A DNA stretch of 64,000 bases from Zygnema cylindricum (GCA_037447655.1 JBBHKE010001378.1:473148-537147), one strand, 5' to 3'; shown: positions 1-13,450, numbered from the stretch's first letter. The notes: a model not told the origin generated them from the letters alone. Numbers and translations: made by a program.

Positions 1-2676
1 ATTCTCGTGACAGACTTGGTATGGCCTTTTTGACGGTACATCATGCTTACATTTACCTTCACCTTACGGTGAGAGTCGTTAACGAAAGCCATATTAGGTT
101 TATAAATAAGATGACCCTTGCCAAAGTGCAAGCATCAAACACTACCATCTCGAGATTGTCGGGCCTAATGAGAACTATCGCACCGGTGACGAAGACGTCA
201 TCGCCAAGCACGATGTTTGGAGTGTCTCAAAACCCAAAGGTGCCATTTGCTTAAAACTTGATGTTCAGAGGGTTCAGGGTCTAAAATCCTCAATGCTTGA
301 AACTTGACTTCGAAGGAGGCCAAATTTAAAGGTCTTCGATTCACCAAAGTTTGAAGCCAAGGTCTTAAGTGTCTCAATACTCGAAAGATTCGGGATCCAA
401 AACTCGACGCCTCAAGTGTTGGTGACAAAAAACATGGTACTCCGAAGTGAACGCCACCAGATGTCACACAACACTAGTTCTTTAAATCTGTAGGAGAACA
501 ATACCACTACCTTAGCAAAGCAACTCAAATAAGATTTTCCCTAGTAACTTTTGTTTACTTCGCGAATCTAATAAACATTTTGCAATATAGTTTGGAAGTC
601 CTTAGTTTGTTGGTTTTTTTGCTTTCATTTTTAAACTATTTGGATTTGTGTGTTGCTTGCGTTGTGGCCGCACGAGGGTCACCAATCACCATAATCAAAT
701 TGTCATAGCTTATTTCGTTGATTTGCTTGTGCAGTTTAACTTAGTCTGTGTGGTGACGATTGTAAAAATTTACAGTGGGGATGTTGTCGATTAAGCAAAA
801 CAGGTAACTAGAAAAATGAAAGGTGGAATTATTCAAAATTCGCGAATCAGATCAGCGTGTTGAGTAAAAGAGAACCACGAAAAGTTGGGGTTAAGAAGAT
901 ATATCTCTATTTTTTTCTTTTTATGAGTACCTTTATTTCAAATTTAGTGACAATTAGAGGGGGAAATGGTCGAAAAATGGAATAAAATGCACCGTCGAAT
1001 CTAATGGGTTTGGATGCAACGTAAAGTCTGAACTTGAGGCAATAAATATAGTGTGATAAATAATTTATTAACGCAAAATTTGGTGACAAGTCGGAGGAGG
1101 GTAGGCGTAAAAACGAAATAAAAAAGCCATGGCCGAAGGTGCGATAAAATTTCGTCCAGAAAAGAGAGTGGAGATATAAAGTTTGGTGGTAAAGGTCAAT
1201 GGAAGATCCATAGAATTCAATCGCGTTAAATCCATTGATTTTCTAGTGAAATCGAGTATACTTTCAACATCCTTAATGCCAATCAGAATAAGACATCATC
1301 CAGGCGTACAAACATAAAAAGTTTGCATTCTCTACAGACGAATCTACGCATTTCGAAATCTTTGTTTCCAAGATCTTGTCGTTTTTCAAACTGTTGAGAT
1401 TGCATACACATCGGTCGGTTGATGAAAGAGAACCTTTTGTTGCTGTTCTTTGGTCCTAAAATTGTCATTGCTAGGGTGATGTCGACAGATTTTATATGAA
1501 GTCAAACGGTCCTTTCGCTTTGGAAGTTTAGTCTGTGTACATATGTCACGTCCCTGTTGATGGTATGTTATAGCTTTCACGCTACGTGTCCTCTTGTGCT
1601 GGTCGCTTTCTTCTTTTCGTGGTTTCATTTTTGTAAAAAAATTGGTCGATGGCAACATTTGCTTTACTGTAAGTGCGACGCATGTGAAGTCAAATTGATT
1701 GCTTAACCATGTAATAAACGACCGACATAATTTTCCTAATAGGGTATATCTTCATGTGTTAAAGAAAGGGTTTTTTTCTGTCGTTTTCCTCTAAAAACTT
1801 AGCGTCGTACCGCGTAAGTGTCAACCGTACAAAAAAGTCGAAAAAAGTAAAAGTACATTTTGCGTCATCGTCAATTTAGGGTAACATTCCATTAGGCGGT
1901 CCCAGTAAATGTACGGACAAGTCTTCTAACAGTGTTTGTTGGAAGTCCGCTCCATTTTGTCGGGCCAGTAACAAACCGAATTCAATTATGATTGGCGCCA
2001 CATAGGCTAGTGTCCAAGATTTGCAAATCTTAAAAAAATCTATAAACGGAAAGTCAGAACGAAATATCTTTACGACTAGAGGTAGTTAATGATTCGTAAG
2101 TCAAGTTTGCGGCCAAATTTTAATTTTGAAAATGGAAATCAAAATTTCGAAACGGAATGGCAAAAACAAGCGCAAAAATTTGACGGTCGCGGCAAACTTT
2201 AAATGTCAGTGGATGTCAGACAAAGCGTGCGACGATATTTTTGGCTGACCTAAATCGAGCGTGGCAGCAAGCACATGGGCATGTAAGACATACATGCCTG
2301 TGATCGCTTGTTCAAAGTAGACTTTTTTTTGCTTTTTCACGTGTACCAATGGTACTCATCGAAGCAATCGCGCACATTATCCAGTGGGCCCCAACTCTCC
2401 TCCCAAGGAGAGTTGGGGCCCACTGGATGATATGTGCAATTGCTTCGCGGATCTCAAAAAGTGAAACATCGAACGGTCAAGAATTACGCCTACATCACTG
2501 TAGCCTCCCGACAACTTTCCATTAACGATGTTTTGTCCAACAAAAACAAATATGGTACGGCTCTGTACAAAGCTGTAAGAAAACGTACGGCGTCCAATAA
2601 CGAACCCCACTTTTCATCTAATGGAATGTTACCCATAGAATGTGTTGTCGACCCATAGAATACCCACCCATAGAAT
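1..2676. other. Gene-free left flank
   Basis: I see no coding region here. All open frames are short, start at random and lack splice-site or family support. The stretch 1810-1860 contains GTGTCAACCGTAC-like text resembling the interior of the MITE family found at 21.8 and 41.5 kb, so degraded transposon sequence is likely. The last 45 bases (about 2631-2676) contain three copies of CCCATAGAAT just before the satellite begins. Confidence 0.6.
2358..2447. repeat. Near-perfect 42-44 bp inverted repeat (hairpin)
   Basis: Two arms face each other across a loop of about four bases (CCCA near 2402-2405). The inner 20 or so base pairs are perfect (core CCAGTGGGCCCCAACTCTCC and its complement). The outer part continues to GAAGCAATCG / TGCTTC with a few mismatches. 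It could be a fold-back left by a transposon, a small inverted duplication, or a hairpin RNA precursor. I see no evidence of transcription. Confidence 0.75.
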
Positions 2677-5600
2677 ATATATCCAAAGCATGGCTAATAA
2701 TGTTTAATAAACAGGTTAATGGAATTTCGGGCGTATACATGGCTTGTCGAGTTATACCGACCAATATTAGATTAACGGATGATTACGCAACTCATATAAT
2801 ATGTTTTAAATGCCACAAAATATTATAAGTAGTTATAATAACCATTAATAGATATCGAAAGCATGGCTAATAATGTTTAATAAACGGGTTAATGGAATTT
2901 CGGGCGTATACATGGCTTGTCGAGTTATACCGACCAATATTAGATTAACGGATGATTACACAATTGAAATAATATGTTTTAAATGCCACAAACTATACTG
3001 TGTAGTTATATTACCCACTTATAGATATCCAAAGCATCGCTAATAATGTTTAATAAACGGGTTAATGGAATTTCGGCCGTATACATGGCTTGTCGCGTTA
3101 TACCGACCAATATTAGATTAACGGATGATTACTCAATTGAAATAATATGTTTTAAATACCACAAACTATTCTATGGTATTATATTACCCAATAATAGATA
3201 TCCAAAGCATCGCTAATAATGTTTAATAAACAGATTAATGGGATTTCGGGCGTATACATGGCTTGTCGAGTTATACCGACCAATATTAGATTAACGGATG
3301 ATTACGCAATTGATATAATATGTTTTAAATGCCACAAACAATTTGGTGAAGTTATAATAACCACTAATAGATATCCAAAGCATGGCTAATAACGTTTAAT
3401 AGATGGGTTAATGGAATTTCAGGCGTATACATGGCTTGTCGAGTTATAATGACCAATATTAGATTAACGGATGATTACGCAATTGCTATGACATGTTTAA
3501 AATGCCACAAACTATTATGTGTAGTTGTAATAACCACAAAAAGACATCCAAAGCATGGCAAATAACGTTTAATAGATGCGTTAATGGAATTTATGGCGTA
3601 TAGATGGCTTGTCGAGTTATACCGACCAATATTAGATTAACGGATGATTACGCAATTGCTATGACATTTTTTAAATGACACAAACTATTTTGTGTAGTTG
3701 TAATAATAACTAATATACATCCAAATCATGGTAATAGCATTTAATAGATGCGTTAATACATTTTATGGCGTATACTTCCCTTTTCGAGTTATACCGACCA
3801 ATATTAGATTAACGGATGTTTACGCAATTGCTATAACATGTTTTAAATGCCACAAACTATTATGTGTAGTTATAATATCCACTAATATACATCCAAAGCA
3901 CGGCTTATAAAGTTTAATAGATGGGTTAATGGAATTTCGGGCGTATACATGGCTCTTCGTGTTATACCGACCAATATTAGATTAACAGATGATTACGCAA
4001 TTGCTATAACATGTTTTAAATGCCACAAACTATTATGTGTAGTTGTAATAACCACTAATAGAAATCCAAAGCATGGCTAATAATGTTTAATAGATGGGTT
4101 AATGGAATTTCGGGCATATACATGGCTTGTCTAGTAATACCGACCAATATTAGATTAACAGATGATTACGCAATTGCTATAACATGTTTTAAACGCCACA
4201 AATTGTTATGTGTAGTTATAATATCGACTAGTATACATCCAAAGCATAGTTAATAACGTTTAATACATGCGATAATGGAATATCGGGCATATACATGGCT
4301 TGTCGAGTTATACCTTCCAATATTAGATTAACGGATGATTACGCAATTGCTATAACATGTTTTAAACGCCACAAACTATTATGTGTAAGAATAATATCCA
4401 CTAATAGACATCCAAAGCATAGCTAATAACGTTTAATAGATAGGTTAATGGAATTTCAGGCGTATACATGGCTTTTCGAGTTATATCGACCAATATTAGA
4501 TTAACGGATGATTAGGCAATTGCTATGACATGTTTTAAATGCCACAAACTATTATGTGTAGTTGTAAAAAAACCTCTAATAGACATCGAATGCATGGCTA
4601 ATAACGTTTAATAGATGCGTTAATGGAATTTCGGGCGTATACATAGCTTGTTGAGTTATACCGACCAATATTAGATTAACGGATGATTACGCAATTGCTA
4701 TGATATGTTTTAAATGCCACAAACTATTATCTGTAGTTGTAATAACCATTAAAAGACATCTTAAGCATGGATAATAATGTTTAATAGATGGGTTAATGGA
4801 ATATCGGGCATATACATGGCTTGTCTAGTTATAGCGACCAATATTGATTAACGGATGATTACGCAATTGATATAACATGTTTTAAATGCCACAAAATATT
4901 ATAAGTAGTTATAATAACCAATAATATATATCCAAAGCATGGCTAATAACGTTTAATGGACGGGTTAATGGAATTTCGGGCGTATACATGGCTTGTCGAG
5001 TTATACCGACCAATATTAGATTAACGGATGATTACGCAATTGAAATAATATGTTTTAAATGCCACAAACTATTCTATGTAGTTATATTACCAACTAATAG
5101 ATATCCAAAGCATCGCTAATAATGTTTAATAAACGGGTTAATTGAATTTCGGGCGTATACATGGCTTGTCGCGTTATACCGACCAATATTAGATTAACGG
5201 ATGATTACGTAATTGATATAATATGTTTTAAATGCCACAAACTATTCTGTGAAGTTATAATAACCACTAATAGATATCCAAAGCATGGCCAATATTAGAT
5301 TAACGGATGATTACGCAATTGATATAACATGTTTTAAATGCCACAAACTATTTTGTGTAGTTATAATAACCAATAATAGATATCCAAAGCATGGCTAATA
5401 ACGTTTAATAGACGGGTTAATGGAATTTCGGGCGTATACATGGCTTGTCGAGTTATACCGACCAATATTAGATTAACGGATGATTACACAATTGAAATAA
5501 TATGTTTTAAATGCCACAAACCATTTTGTGTAGTTATATTACCCACTAATAGATATCCAAAGCATCGCTAATAATGTTTAATAAACGGGTTAATGGAATT

Positions 5601-8572
5601 TCGGGCATATACATGGCTTGTCGCATTATACCGACCAATATTAGTTTAACGGATGATTACGCAACTGATATAATATGTTTTAAATGCCACAAACTATTCT
5701 GTGTAGTTATATTACCCACTAATAGATATCCAAAGCATCGCTAATAATGTTTAATAAACGGGTTAATGGAATTTCGGGCGTATACATGGCTTGTCGCGTT
5801 ATACCGACCAATATTAGATTAACGGATGATTACGCAATTGATATAATATGTTTTAAATGCCACAAACTATTCTGTGAAGTTATAATAACCACTAATAGAT
5901 ATCCAAAGCATGGCTAATAACGTTTAATAGACATGTTAATGGAATTTCGGGCGTATACATGGCTTGTCGAGTTATACCGACCAATATTAGATTAACGGAT
6001 GATTACGCAAGTGATATAATATGTTTTAAATGCCACAAAATAGTATAAGTAGTTATAATAAACATTAATAGATATCCAAAGCATCGTTAATAATGTTTAA
6101 TAAACAGGTTAATGGAATTTCGGGCGAATACATGGCTTGTCGAGTTATACCGACCAATATTAGATTAACGGATGATTACGCAACTCATATAATATGTTTT
6201 AAATGCCACAAAATATTATAAGTAGTTATAATAACCATTAATAGATATCCAAAGCATGGCTAATAATGTTTAATAAACGGGTTAATGGAATTTCGGGCGT
6301 ATACATGGCTTGTCGAGTTATACCGACCAATATTAGATTAACGGATGATTACGCAATTGATATAACATGTTTTAAATGCCACAAACTATTTTGTGTAGTT
6401 ATAATAACCAATAATAGATATCCAAAGCATGGCTAATAATGTTTAATAGACGGGTTAATGGAATTTCGGGCGTATACATGGCTTGTCGAGTTATACTGAC
6501 CAATATTAGATTAACGGATGATTACGCAACTGAAATAATATGTTTTAAGTGCCACAAAATATTATAAGTAGTTATAATAACCATTAATAGATATCCAAAG
6601 CATGGCTAATAATGTTTAATAGATGGGTTAATGGAATTTCGGGCGTATACATGGCTTGTCGAGTTATACCGACCAATATTAGATTAACGGATGATTACGC
6701 AATTGATATAACATGTTTTAAATGCCACAAAATATTATAAGTAGTTATAATAACCATTAATAGATATCCAAAGCATGGCTAATAACGTTTAATAGATGGG
6801 TTAATGGAATTTCGGGCGTATACATGGCTTGTCGAGTTATACCGACCAGTATTAGATTAACGGATGATTACGCAATTGATATAACATGTTTTAAATGCCA
6901 CAAACTATTTTGTGTAGTTATAATAACCAATAATAGATATCCAAAGCATGGCTAATAACGTTTAATAGACGGGTTAATGGAATTTCGGGCGTATACATGG
7001 CTTGTCGAGTTATACCGACCAATATTAGATTAACGGATGATTACACAATTGAAATAATATGTTTTAAATGCCACAAACTATTCTGTGTAGTTATATTACC
7101 CACTAATAGATATCCAAAGCATCGCTAATAATGTTTAATAAACGGGTTAATGGAATTTCGGGCGTATACATGGCTTGTCGCGTTATACCGACCAATATTA
7201 GATTAACGGATGATTACTCAATTGAAATAATATGTTTTAAATGCCACAAACTATTCTGTGTAGTTATATTACCCAATAATAGATATCCAAAGCATCGCTA
7301 ATAATGTTTAATAAACGGGTTAATGGAATTTCGGGCGTATACATGGCTTGTCGCGTTATACCGACCAATATTAGATTAACGGATGATTACGCAACTGATA
7401 TAATATGTTTTAAATGCCACAAAATAGTATAAGTAGTTATAATAGCCATTAATAGATATCCAAAGCATCGCTAATAACGTTTACTAAACGGGTTAATGGA
7501 ATTTCGGGCGTATACATGGCTTGTCGAGTTATACCGACCAATATTAGATTAACAGATGATTACCCAACTCATATAATATGTTTTAAATGCCATAAAATAT
7601 TATAAGTAGTTATAATAACCATTAATAGATATCCAAAGCAAGGCTAATAACGTTTAATAGATGGGTTATTGGAATTTCGGGCGTATACAGGCTTGTCGAG
7701 TGTTACCGACCAATATTAGATTAACGGATGATTACGCAATTGATATAACATGTTTTAAGTGCCACAAACTATTTTGTGTAGTTATATTACCCACTAATAG
7801 ATATCCAAAGCATCGCCAATAATGTTTAATAAACGGGTTAATGGAATTTCGGGCGTATACATGGCTTGTCGAGTTATACCGACTAATATTACATTAACTG
7901 ATGATTACTCAATTGAATATAATATGATTTAAATGCCACAAACTATTATGTGAAGTTATAATAACCACTAATAGATATCCAAAGCATGGCTAATAACGTT
8001 TAATAGATGGTTTAATGGAATTTCGGGCGAATACATGGCTTGTCGAGTTATACCGACCAATATTTTATTAACGGATGATTACGCAATTGCAATAACATGT
8101 TTTAAATGCCACAAAATATTCTAAGTAGTTATAATAACCATTAATAGATATCCAAAGCATGGCTAATAATGTTTAATAGACATGTGAATGGAATTTCGGG
8201 CGTATACATGGCTTGTCGCGTTATACCGACCAATATTAGATTAACGGATGATTACGCAATTGACATAATATGTTTTAAATGCCACAAACTATTATGTGAA
8301 GTTATAATAACCACTATAGATATCCAAGGCATGACTAATGACGTTTAATAAATGGTTTAATGGAATTTCCGGCGTATACATGGCTTGTCGAGTTATACCG
8401 ACAAATATTTTATTAACGGATGATTACGCAATTGCAATTACATGTTTTAAATGCCACAAAATATTCAAAGTAGTTATAATAACCATTAATCGATATCCAA
8501 AGCATGGCTAATAACGTTTAATAAACGGGTTAATGGAATTTCGGGCGTATACATGGCTTGTCGAGTTATACC
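2677..8572. repeat. 173-bp tandem satellite, main block (about 34 monomers)
   Basis: The anchor CCAATATTAGATTAACGG recurs with a spacing of 173 bases (for example near 2761, 2934, 3107 and 3280) through to 8572. Each monomer also carries ATGTTTTAAATGCCACAAA, TATCCAAAGCATGGCTAAT and TTTCGGGCGTATACATGGC. The monomers are AT-rich. They fall into recognisable variants (GTCGAG versus GTCGCG; AAGCATGG versus AAGCATCG) that occur in patches, as expected from unequal exchange. Monomers near 3.5-4.9 kb are the most divergent. One truncated monomer is fused at about 5288 (GGCCAATATTAG). The period is not a multiple of three, so the short frames inside it are not genes. The length is typical of plant centromeric or heterochromatic satellites. 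Confidence 0.95.
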
Positions 8573-9989
8573 TGTTGTTTTTGAAAACTTAGTTTCGTAC
8601 GTACGGAGCGTTTCGTGCGTACGGAGCGTTTCGTGCGTGCGCGTGTTCGCGTGCGTGCGCATTTACGCGATGTAGTGTGGAGGTTCGAATTGATTTGCGG
8701 ATTGGGGAGTAAATGTACGAAGAAAATTAAATGTACGTGAAGGACTAATTGAGTGGCGCGGAATGCGCAATGTAAATGGACGGCGGATCGCGAAGCGATC
8801 CGATTTGAAATTTTCGAAGTGTGAAAATGTACGCATGGCTTACGAAACAAAATGCGACAAGCGCATTTATTACAAGGGACGCGCTTGCGGTACGAAAATG
8901 ATTTCGATTGTACGAGGTTTCGACAAGTGGATTTTTATGACCACGCGGCGCGACATCAAAGGTGCCGATTAAGAGCGACGGACGGCGGATATAGGCCGCC
9001 GAGATTTTTATGTAGTGGTGACGCGAAATCGCGTCAATCACACGATATTTATTTTTGGACGTTCCGGATTGTTTGACAAGTGATTCGAGCTAGAGGTGGA
9101 AGGCGGACCGCGTCCGCCGATATTTTCAAGGGATCGCATTGTTTGATGACGTGTTATCAAGTGGACCGTACTTTTGTGATGTCGGTTCACTACGTGGTAT
9201 TGTCCACAAGTGACTAAGCAAGTTGTCATTTAGCAACCGGATTTTGCGGACGCATCGGTGTAAATATTTGAAAGAACATTGTCTTGTCTTATGTGTATTA
9301 ATAAATTAGTATTGATTATGACGGTTTTTATTTAGGTGGTCATTTAGGGTTTCAGCAGTTTAATTTGTGTGTATGTAGTGTCGTACTTGCAGACAAGTGT
9401 ACTCTTATGATTGGTGGACTCTTAGGTGTACACTTAGAGTTAGGATTATTTGTCGTAATATGTTCTCATGGTGTAATACTACTTAGTGGAAGTTACGTTG
9501 GTTATTTTGACATGTATCTATTAGTTGACAGCTCACAAGTGTATATATAGGAATGAGCCTTGTTAGGAATGATAATCAATGCTTAGCATGAAAAGTAGGG
9601 ACCGAAGATGTAGACTTTTAGGTTGCCGATTAGGTCATGCACTTTGAATGATATAATGATTATTTAATTATACTTTGATTATACTTTTGTTTATGTGTGA
9701 TCCATTTGTTTGTTATTATTTATTTATGTTATTTTATATATGTTTGATATGCACTGTTTATGCATTTGTCCTAGGGTTTGTCTATGTCGATTATTCCATC
9801 AAACCTTAGATGTTGTCATAGGGTTTATTTATGTTGATTATTCCATGAAACCCTAAATGTGGTTTGTTGCGTCTGTGTACGCATATGGAGGATGCATTTC
9901 AAATTATTGTTCATTGGCCTAGCTTTGCTTAACTTCTTGCATGATAGTTTGGGTTGCTTCTGCGGTCTATTTTAGACCAAAGAACAACA
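8573..9989 (+). repeat. 5' LTR of the LARD-like element
   Basis: About 1,417 bases, starting TG and ending CA. It matches 10951-12209 along most of its length. It carries about 125 bases (roughly 9004-9130) that are missing from the right LTR. That segment lies between the similar texts GCCGAGATTT and GCCGATATTT, so a deletion between short direct repeats in the right LTR is the simplest explanation. Near 9770-9860 there are repeated TAGGGTTT / AAACCCTA motifs. Confidence 0.85.
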
Positions 9990-10950
9990 GGTTATGGGCC
10001 CACACCCCATCTATCATATGTTAGGTTAAGTCGAGATAGGTTTTTGTCACACGCATTGTAGCGGGTTAATATTGTCCTTGCTGGTTGTATTGCAGTAATG
10101 GTGTCTGTGTACCCATGAGATCGGCCTTATCATAGTGTTGGTATGTGCCGAGTTTAATCTTGCATCGCCCCAAGGGTTAACTTAGTGACAGTGTCGAAAT
10201 GTCTACCCTCAATGAAAATGATTTATTTTGAGAATCAATATTTTAGTTTTGGAAAATAAATGTTTATTTTTAATGAAGCATTTCGAAATGTGGAGATTTG
10301 ACATTAGAGGAGAGATGTGGAAGGAGGAGTTTCGACGTTTGGGGGAGAGATCCGAAAGGTGGAGTTGTGGCATTTGGTGAAAGATCCGAATTTGTGGATC
10401 TATAATTATGGGATGTTATGAGATTTTATTTTTCGGATTGTTGGTAGTTTTGGGAAATGTAACATTATTGGAGCTTAAAATTGGGATAGAGAATGTAGAT
10501 TTTATTTACTTTTATTTTTAATGTTTTATTTTGTGGGATTAAGTACGCGGGTCGCGAAATTTAGAAAATTTGGAAAGTTTTATTTTTTGGAAATTGTTAT
10601 GGTAGTTAGAGGAAAATGTGGTAATTTTTTGTTGGAATTTTATTTATTATTGGTAGAATTGATTTTCGGAAAATAGTTTATTATTTATGTATTTTTATGG
10701 GAAATTTTCGGATTTAGATATTGTTGAGAAAAGAGAAAAGAAAATGAAAATATATATATTATGTATTATGAAATTTGGATGGTATGTGGAGTTAGCGGAA
10801 GCGATGGTGGAACAAGTGAGAAAATTCTGGCGGAGGCATTTGGAGGATTAAGATGGAGAAGGCAGTTGAAAGCAGGTGTGACAGCAGGTAACATTGGTGA
10901 CAGCTTATGACGTGGCGCCATGGATGCACGAGACTAATTTTTCGGGGGAG
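9990..10950 (+). other. Interior of the LARD-like element, no coding capacity
   Basis: No gag, protease, reverse transcriptase or integrase motif is present in any frame. The text just after the left LTR (GGTTATGGGCCCACACC) is where a primer-binding site should lie, but I cannot assign it to a tRNA. The sequence ends with the purine-rich tract TTCGGGGGAG directly against the right LTR. Confidence 0.75.
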
Positions 10951-12209
10951 TGTTGTTTTTGAAAACTTAGTTTCGTGCGTACGGAGCGTTTCGTGCGTAC
11001 GGAGCGTTTCGTGCGTGCGCGTGTTCGCGTGCGTGCGCATTTACGCGATGTAGTGTGGAGGTTCGAATTGATTTGCGGATTGGGGGAGTAAATGTACGAA
11101 GAAAATTAAATGTACGTGAAGGACTAATTGAGTGGCGCGGAATGCGCAATGTAAATGGACGGCGGATCGCGAAGCGATCCGATTTGAAATTTTCGAAGTG
11201 TAAAAATGTACGCATGGCGTACGAAACAAAATGCGACAAGCGCATTTATTACAAGGGACGCGCTTGCGGTACGAAAATGATTTCGATTGTACGAGGTTTC
11301 GACAAGTGGATTTTTATGACCACGCGGCGCGACATCAAAGGTGCCGATTAAGAGCGACGGACGGCGGATATAGGCCGCCGAGATTTCCAAGGGATCATAT
11401 TGTTTGATGACGTGTTAATTAGGTGGACCGTACATATACGATGTCAGTTCACTATGTGGATTTATCTACGAGTGACTAAGCAAGTTGTCACTTATGACGC
11501 GGATATGTGGATGCGTCGGTGTAAATATTTGGAGAAACATTGTTTTGTCTTTTACATCATTATAAATTAGTGTTGATTATGATGTTTATTTTTAAGTGAT
11601 CAATTAGGGTTTTGATAGTTTAATTTGTGTGTGTACAATATCATACTTGTAGACAAGTGTACGCTTACGATTGCTTGACTTTCAGGTGTACGCTTACGAT
11701 TAGTTTGATTTAATGACAGTTACGTAATTTACGTTGGTTATTTTGACACTTAGTGATTTGTTAACAGCTCACAAGTGTATATATAGATTTGAGCTTCATT
11801 AGAATATTAATCAATGCTGGTTAGTAAAGTGGGGGACCAAAGATGTAGACTTTTAGGGTTGCCGATTAGGTCATGCATTTGGGTAAATGTGTTTATTGGT
11901 ATACTTTTCTTTATTTAATATTTATGTGAGATTGCAGTCTTTTGTTATTATTTATTTATGTTGTTTTATATATGTTTGATATGCATTGTTTATGCATTTG
12001 TCCTAGGGTTTGTTTATGTCGATTATTCCATCAAACCTTAGATGTTGTCATAGGGTTTATTTATGTTGATTATTCCATGAAACCCTAAATGTTGTTGTAT
12101 GTTAAATGGAGGATGCATTTCAAATGATTGTTCGTCGACCTATTTTGGCTTAGCTTTTGCATGATAGTTTGGGTCGCTTCTGCGGTCTATTTTAGACCAA
12201 AGAACAACA
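10951..12209 (+). repeat. 3' LTR of the LARD-like element
   Basis: About 1,259 bases beginning TGTTGTTTTTG and ending AGAACAACA, followed by the target duplication ATACC. It differs from the left LTR by substitutions and by lacking the segment of about 125 bases near its position 430, so the insertion is not recent. Confidence 0.85.
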
Positions 12210-12470
12210 ATACCGACCAATATTAGATTAACGGATGATTACGCAACTCATATAATATGTTTTAAATGCCACAAAATATTATAAGGAGTTTTAATAACCA
12301 TTAATAGATATCCAAAACATGGCTAATAATGTTTAATAGATGGGTTAATGGAATTTTGGGCGTATACATGGCTTGTCGAGTTATACCGACCAATATTTGA
12401 TTAACGGATGATTACGCAATTGATATAATATGTTTTAAATGCCATTAAGTATTATGTGTAGTTATATAAA
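12210..12470. repeat. Satellite fragment between the two retrotransposons
   Basis: About one and a half 173-bp monomers, with CCAATATTAGATTAACGG near 12214 and a diverged copy near 12390. The array was continuous before the two insertions: this fragment joins the left block at the ATACC duplication and the right block at the gypsy insertion. Confidence 0.9.
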
Positions 12471-13436
12471 TGTAACAGCAATAGCGGATCGAACTTGTTT
12501 ATAAAGGGGTATTTAGGTGTTATGATTATAGAGTACTAAATTCGGTAGACGTCCGCAAAAGAATCACGCTATTGGAGTTATATTTTAAAAGTTATAGCGA
12601 TGGGTGCATTTAGGTGACAGCGTGGGGTCTAAATAACAAGTGGGTATCATTGAAACGGGTTAAGGGTCAAATTAGTACCAAAATTACGCGTGTACGTTTC
12701 ATAAAGTTCTAACGAAACGTTTAGTATGCACGGTGGTTTGTTTCGTACAAATTTTAGTACGAAACGTCACTTTTACTTAAAGGAATTTCGTAGGAAGTTT
12801 CGCGTGCGAAATTTGTTAGGCACGATCGTGCGAAGTCGCGTTTCGTTTGGCGCGCACTTTTGCACGTAAATGTTACGTAGTGAAACGTAACGTTTGATGG
12901 TTAGTAAAGCGCTAAGTAGTCAGTAAGAGATTTCGCACGTTTTTGCATTGGTCAGTCTGAGTCTTTGCTGATCAATGATTGGCCCAGGTAAAAGCCTGTT
13001 AAAACGGAGCGTTGACTCTGGCCTGGTGAGTCCAGGGCGATGATGGATAAATAGTGAAGTGTAAGAGGAGAGTAGACATCTTTTCTTTTGGAAAAAATTG
13101 TGGAAATTCCGGCTGATCTTAGTCCTGAGCGATTAATACCAAATTGGAGAAAAGGCATTTTGCATTGAAATCTCTTACTAACCAAATAGTGTTATGGTAG
13201 TTAAGAGATAGAATTATTAAGAGTGGAGAGTAGTGAAAAACACTTTAATATTAGGGTTGAGCCACGAGGGCAAGAGACCAAGCTAATGTTATGTGGACAG
13301 AAGCTTCTTCTAATTTAAAATTTATCCTTATGTGAGTGTTGTCCAATGTGAATGTGTATTTTCCAATGTGTGGAATGTGTGGTTGGGATTGTTTGTAGTT
13401 ATAGGATTTTTCTGATAGGAAGGAGATCCTATTACA
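12471..13436 (+). repeat. 5' LTR of the Ty3/gypsy element
   Basis: 966 bases, TGTAACAGCAATAG to GGAGATCCTATTACA. It matches 19277-20229 nearly throughout. In the first 120 bases most differences are transitions, with C or G here and T or A in the right LTR. This pattern is expected from deamination of methylated cytosines. Confidence 0.92.
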
Positions 13437-13438
13437 TA

Positions 13439-13450
13439 TGGTATCAGAGC
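13439..13450 (+). promoter_or_regulatory. Primer-binding site (initiator tRNA-Met)
   Basis: TGGTATCAGAGC lies two bases after the 5' LTR. This is the standard plant site complementary to the 3' end of initiator methionine tRNA, where minus-strand DNA synthesis starts. Confidence 0.93.

Larger units (their letters stand above)
8573..12209. mobile_element. Non-autonomous long-LTR retrotransposon (LARD-like) inserted in the satellite
   Basis: This element of about 3.64 kb interrupts the satellite. It begins TGTTGTTTTT and ends AAAGAACAACA. It is flanked by the five-base duplication ATACC (8568-8572 and 12210-12214), which is part of the normal satellite text GTTATACCGACC. Two long terminal repeats enclose an interior of only about 0.96 kb without any gag or pol frame. 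Such an element would need enzymes supplied by another retrotransposon. The orientation cannot be assigned from coding sequence; a purine-rich tract (TTCGGGGGAG) precedes the right LTR, which fits plus-strand orientation. Confidence 0.88.

Noticed and set aside
2640-8560. Repeated short open frames (NGISGVYMACRVIPTN-type) in the satellite
   Set aside because: The monomer is 173 bases, not a multiple of three, so the frame shifts in each copy. The frames are chance readings of a non-coding tandem repeat.
2677-8572. CRISPR-like array of regular repeats
   Set aside because: The whole 173-bp unit is repeated with no unique spacers, and the window is eukaryotic.
12952-13185. 77-residue minus-strand frame in the gypsy LTR (similar one at 19714-19959)
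   Set aside because: Both copies lie within LTRs, are not conserved as protein and have no motif.
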